This document shows, piece by piece, positions 5,506-6,792 of a stretch of DNA of 6,792 nucleotides (position 1 is its first letter; each line of letters starts with the position of its first letter). The DNA is taken from the NCBI GenBank assembly GCA_021799715.1, contig JAJYZY010000125.1:1-6792 (forward strand), read 5' to 3'. The notes under the pieces were generated by a model. The model was not told the origin of the DNA, searched no databases, and was given only the letters and a program-made list of their open reading frames with translations. The DNA is from Planctomycetota bacterium (GTDB lineage Bacteria > Planctomycetota > Phycisphaerae > WQYP01). The position numbers and the translations under genes are program-made.

Positions 5506-6495
5506 TTACGATTCCCGGGCGGTTACAAATCGGGCCATATCAATGAGAATCTGCCGGATTTCCGACTCCGGCAAATCCGAAATAGCCGCAATGGCCTGAT
5601 CGACCAGTTGCTGCGCACGGTTGCGGGCGTACCGCATTGATGGGCTGGGGATTAACAATTGCCGCGCATTGTCGATGCGATCGGGGGCATCCGATTCAAG
5701 CAGGCTGATCAGCAATTGCTGGTGGGTGGGGGCGGCGGTGGCCAGAAAATGTATCATCGGCAAGGTCAGCTTGCCTTTTTCAATATCGGTCCCCAATGAT
5801 TTTCCGACCGTTTTCTGCTGTCCCGCAATGTCCAGCAGATCATCGACAATTTGAAATGCCATGCCCAGATCCCGGCCATAATTGCCCAGTGCCTCAACCG
5901 TTGTCGCATCCGCATCCGATGCCCAGGCTCCCAGCCGGCACGATGTTTCAATCAAACTGGCGGTTTTCCGGTAAATAATGTCAAAATACGTTTTTTCAGT
6001 TAACGCCCAGTTTCCGCGGTTAAAATTCTGCGTCAGTTCACCTTCGCAGACAACATTGGTGGTGCGGCCGATGGCGCGCGACGCAATCTGGCTGTCCAGT
6101 GAACTGCAGAGATGATACGCGTGACTGATTAACAGATCGCCAAGCAAAACCGCGGCCTCATTGCCGTGCAGATGATTGATCGTGGCACCACGCCGCCGGA
6201 TTTCCGCATTATCCAGTACATCATCATGGACCAGTGTGGCAACGTGTACCATTTCCACCACCGTGGCAATGGTAACATGGGTCTGCCCCAGCGGCTGGCC
6301 ATTGTTGCGGGCCGCAAGGCCGGAAAGGAAAACCAGCACGGGGCGCAGCATTTTGCCGCGGAATCTTTCAACATGATTGGAAAGTTTCTGCACATGATCC
6401 AGCTCGCTGGCCAATTCGCGAGCGAAAAGGTCGTTTACCTGCGCCAGGTACGGCTCAATTAGCTGCAATGTAATCGGGCCAGCCAGTGTGACCAT
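5506..6495 (-). CDS. Long-chain polyprenyl diphosphate synthase (trans-isoprenyl diphosphate synthase)
   Basis: 329 residues, typical of the IspB/HepT/SdsA-type family. These enzymes add isopentenyl diphosphate units to an allylic primer, making the prenyl tail of menaquinone or ubiquinone in the cytoplasm. Visible motifs are GKMLRP (47-52; substrate-binding K48 and R51), the first aspartate-rich motif DDVLD (91-95) followed by RRG (101-103), EGELTQ (151-156), KT (177-178), the second aspartate-rich motif QIVDDLLD (215-222) and GKSLGTDIEKGKLTLP (231-246). All catalytic Asp residues are present. The residues 4 and 5 before DDVLD are Thr and Ala, small rather than aromatic, as in long-chain enzymes, so a C30 or longer product is more likely than FPP or GGPP. 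The frame opens further to TTG at 6618, but ATG at 6495 is chosen: GGAGAG lies 6 bases upstream and the extra 41 residues are not family-like. No quinone genes adjoin. Confidence 0.93.
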   Translation of the reverse strand: MVTLAGPITLQLIEPYLAQVNDLFARELASELDHVQKLSNHVERFRGKMLRPVLVFLSGLAARNNGQPLGQTHVTIATVVEMVHVATLVHDDVLDNAEIRRRGATINHLHGNEAAVLLGDLLISHAYHLCSSLDSQIASRAIGRTTNVVCEGELTQNFNRGNWALTEKTYFDIIYRKTASLIETSCRLGAWASDADATTVEALGNYGRDLGMAFQIVDDLLDIAGQQKTVGKSLGTDIEKGKLTLPMIHFLATAAPTHQQLLISLLESDAPDRIDNARQLLIPSPSMRYARNRAQQLVDQAIAAISDLPESEIRQILIDMARFVTARES

Positions 6496-6792
6496 AAAAA
6501 GCTCTCCACGAACGGGGCCGGAAAAACCATCCCAAAATCCTGACCTACGGCCAAATGACCGTTCAATTGTTATTGAAACTATAGAAAATTTTGACAGGAA
6601 AGTCCAGTGTCTCGGCAAACCGGGGCAAAATCAGCCAATCAACGGGCAGTATGTTAGCGTCGCGCTAAAAAAATGCAATGTCTTCTCCTTCTTGCGTTTC
6701 TGGAACAAAGCCAAACCCCACCCCGCGCGCCGGTACCGCCCTTCCCGCAGGGGACCCGACGAATGACCGCCACGTTTTATCGCCATCGCCTT
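6496..6792. other. Upstream region of polyprenyl synthase; no gene seen
   Basis: The leader holds the ribosome site (GGAGAG, minus strand, 6502-6507) and a possible promoter (6578-6606). It also has a dyad TTAGCG/CGCTAA (6654-6668) beside an A-run. The last 80 bases include GCGCGCCGG and CAGGGGACCC, loosely like the GC-rich repeat at 294-330. A plus-strand frame at 6488-6766 overlaps the synthase start and has no recognisable domain. A gene may begin beyond the window edge. Confidence 0.55.
6578..6606 (-). promoter_or_regulatory. Candidate promoter of polyprenyl synthase
   Basis: On the minus strand TGGACT (6601-6606) lies 17 bases before TATAGT (6578-6583), matching the -35 and -10 consensus at 4/6 and 5/6. 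It would give a leader of about 75 bases before the ATG at 6495. This is a pattern match only. Confidence 0.35.

Noticed and set aside
5506..6618. Longer polyprenyl synthase starting at TTG 6618
   Set aside because: The extra 41 residues are not family-like and span the candidate promoter, whereas ATG 6495 has GGAGAG at ideal spacing.
6488..6766. Plus-strand frame of 92 codons
   Set aside because: It overlaps the start and ribosome site of the well-supported synthase on the other strand and has no domain.

Overview
The window is bacterial chromosomal DNA with five protein-coding genes, separated by unusually long intergenic stretches rich in repeats and dyads. Encoded products include a secreted GH105-type glycoside hydrolase, an Rrf2-family regulator, a DUF502 membrane protein, an MFS transporter and a long-chain polyprenyl diphosphate synthase. 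The moderate GC content, sparse coding, DUF502 protein and 'CACGGAT/ATAACGCGGAT'-type intergenic repeats would fit a Planctomycetota/PVC-type bacterium. That assignment is inference; there is no rRNA, tRNA or lineage marker in the window.

Layout: 1-385 is repeat-rich and gene-free (heptamer array, CAGTATT 9-mer array, structured GC-rich repeat). 386-1483 (-) is the GH105-like hydrolase with a signal peptide. 1484-2272 is a 0.8 kb divergent intergenic region carrying a perfect 16-bp palindrome, a second copy of the 24-bp GC-rich repeat and a hairpin just before the next gene. 2273-2710 (+) is the Rrf2-type regulator, overlapping by ATGA the DUF502 membrane protein at 2707-3477 (+). A convergent gap of about 80 bp separates these from the MFS permease at 3557-4780 (-). 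4781-5505 is another gene-free stretch with at least five strong hairpins and an 11-unit AATACTGAC array. 5506-6495 (-) is the polyprenyl diphosphate synthase, with a clear ribosome binding site. 6496-6792 is its upstream region, with a possible promoter and no convincing gene.

Only the regulator and the DUF502 gene form a clear operon. The other three genes stand alone and have no evident functional link: plant-type polysaccharide breakdown, small-molecule transport and respiratory quinone side-chain synthesis. The most notable non-coding signal is a composite repeat found twice in opposite orientation (about 64-269 and 5206-5389). Both copies pair GGTTCA-type sequence with a CAGTATT 9-mer array, and both arrays end in TTCAGTACC[T/C]GC. 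The most notable gene-level signal is an Rrf2 regulator that lacks the iron-sulfur cysteines and is translationally coupled to a membrane protein.
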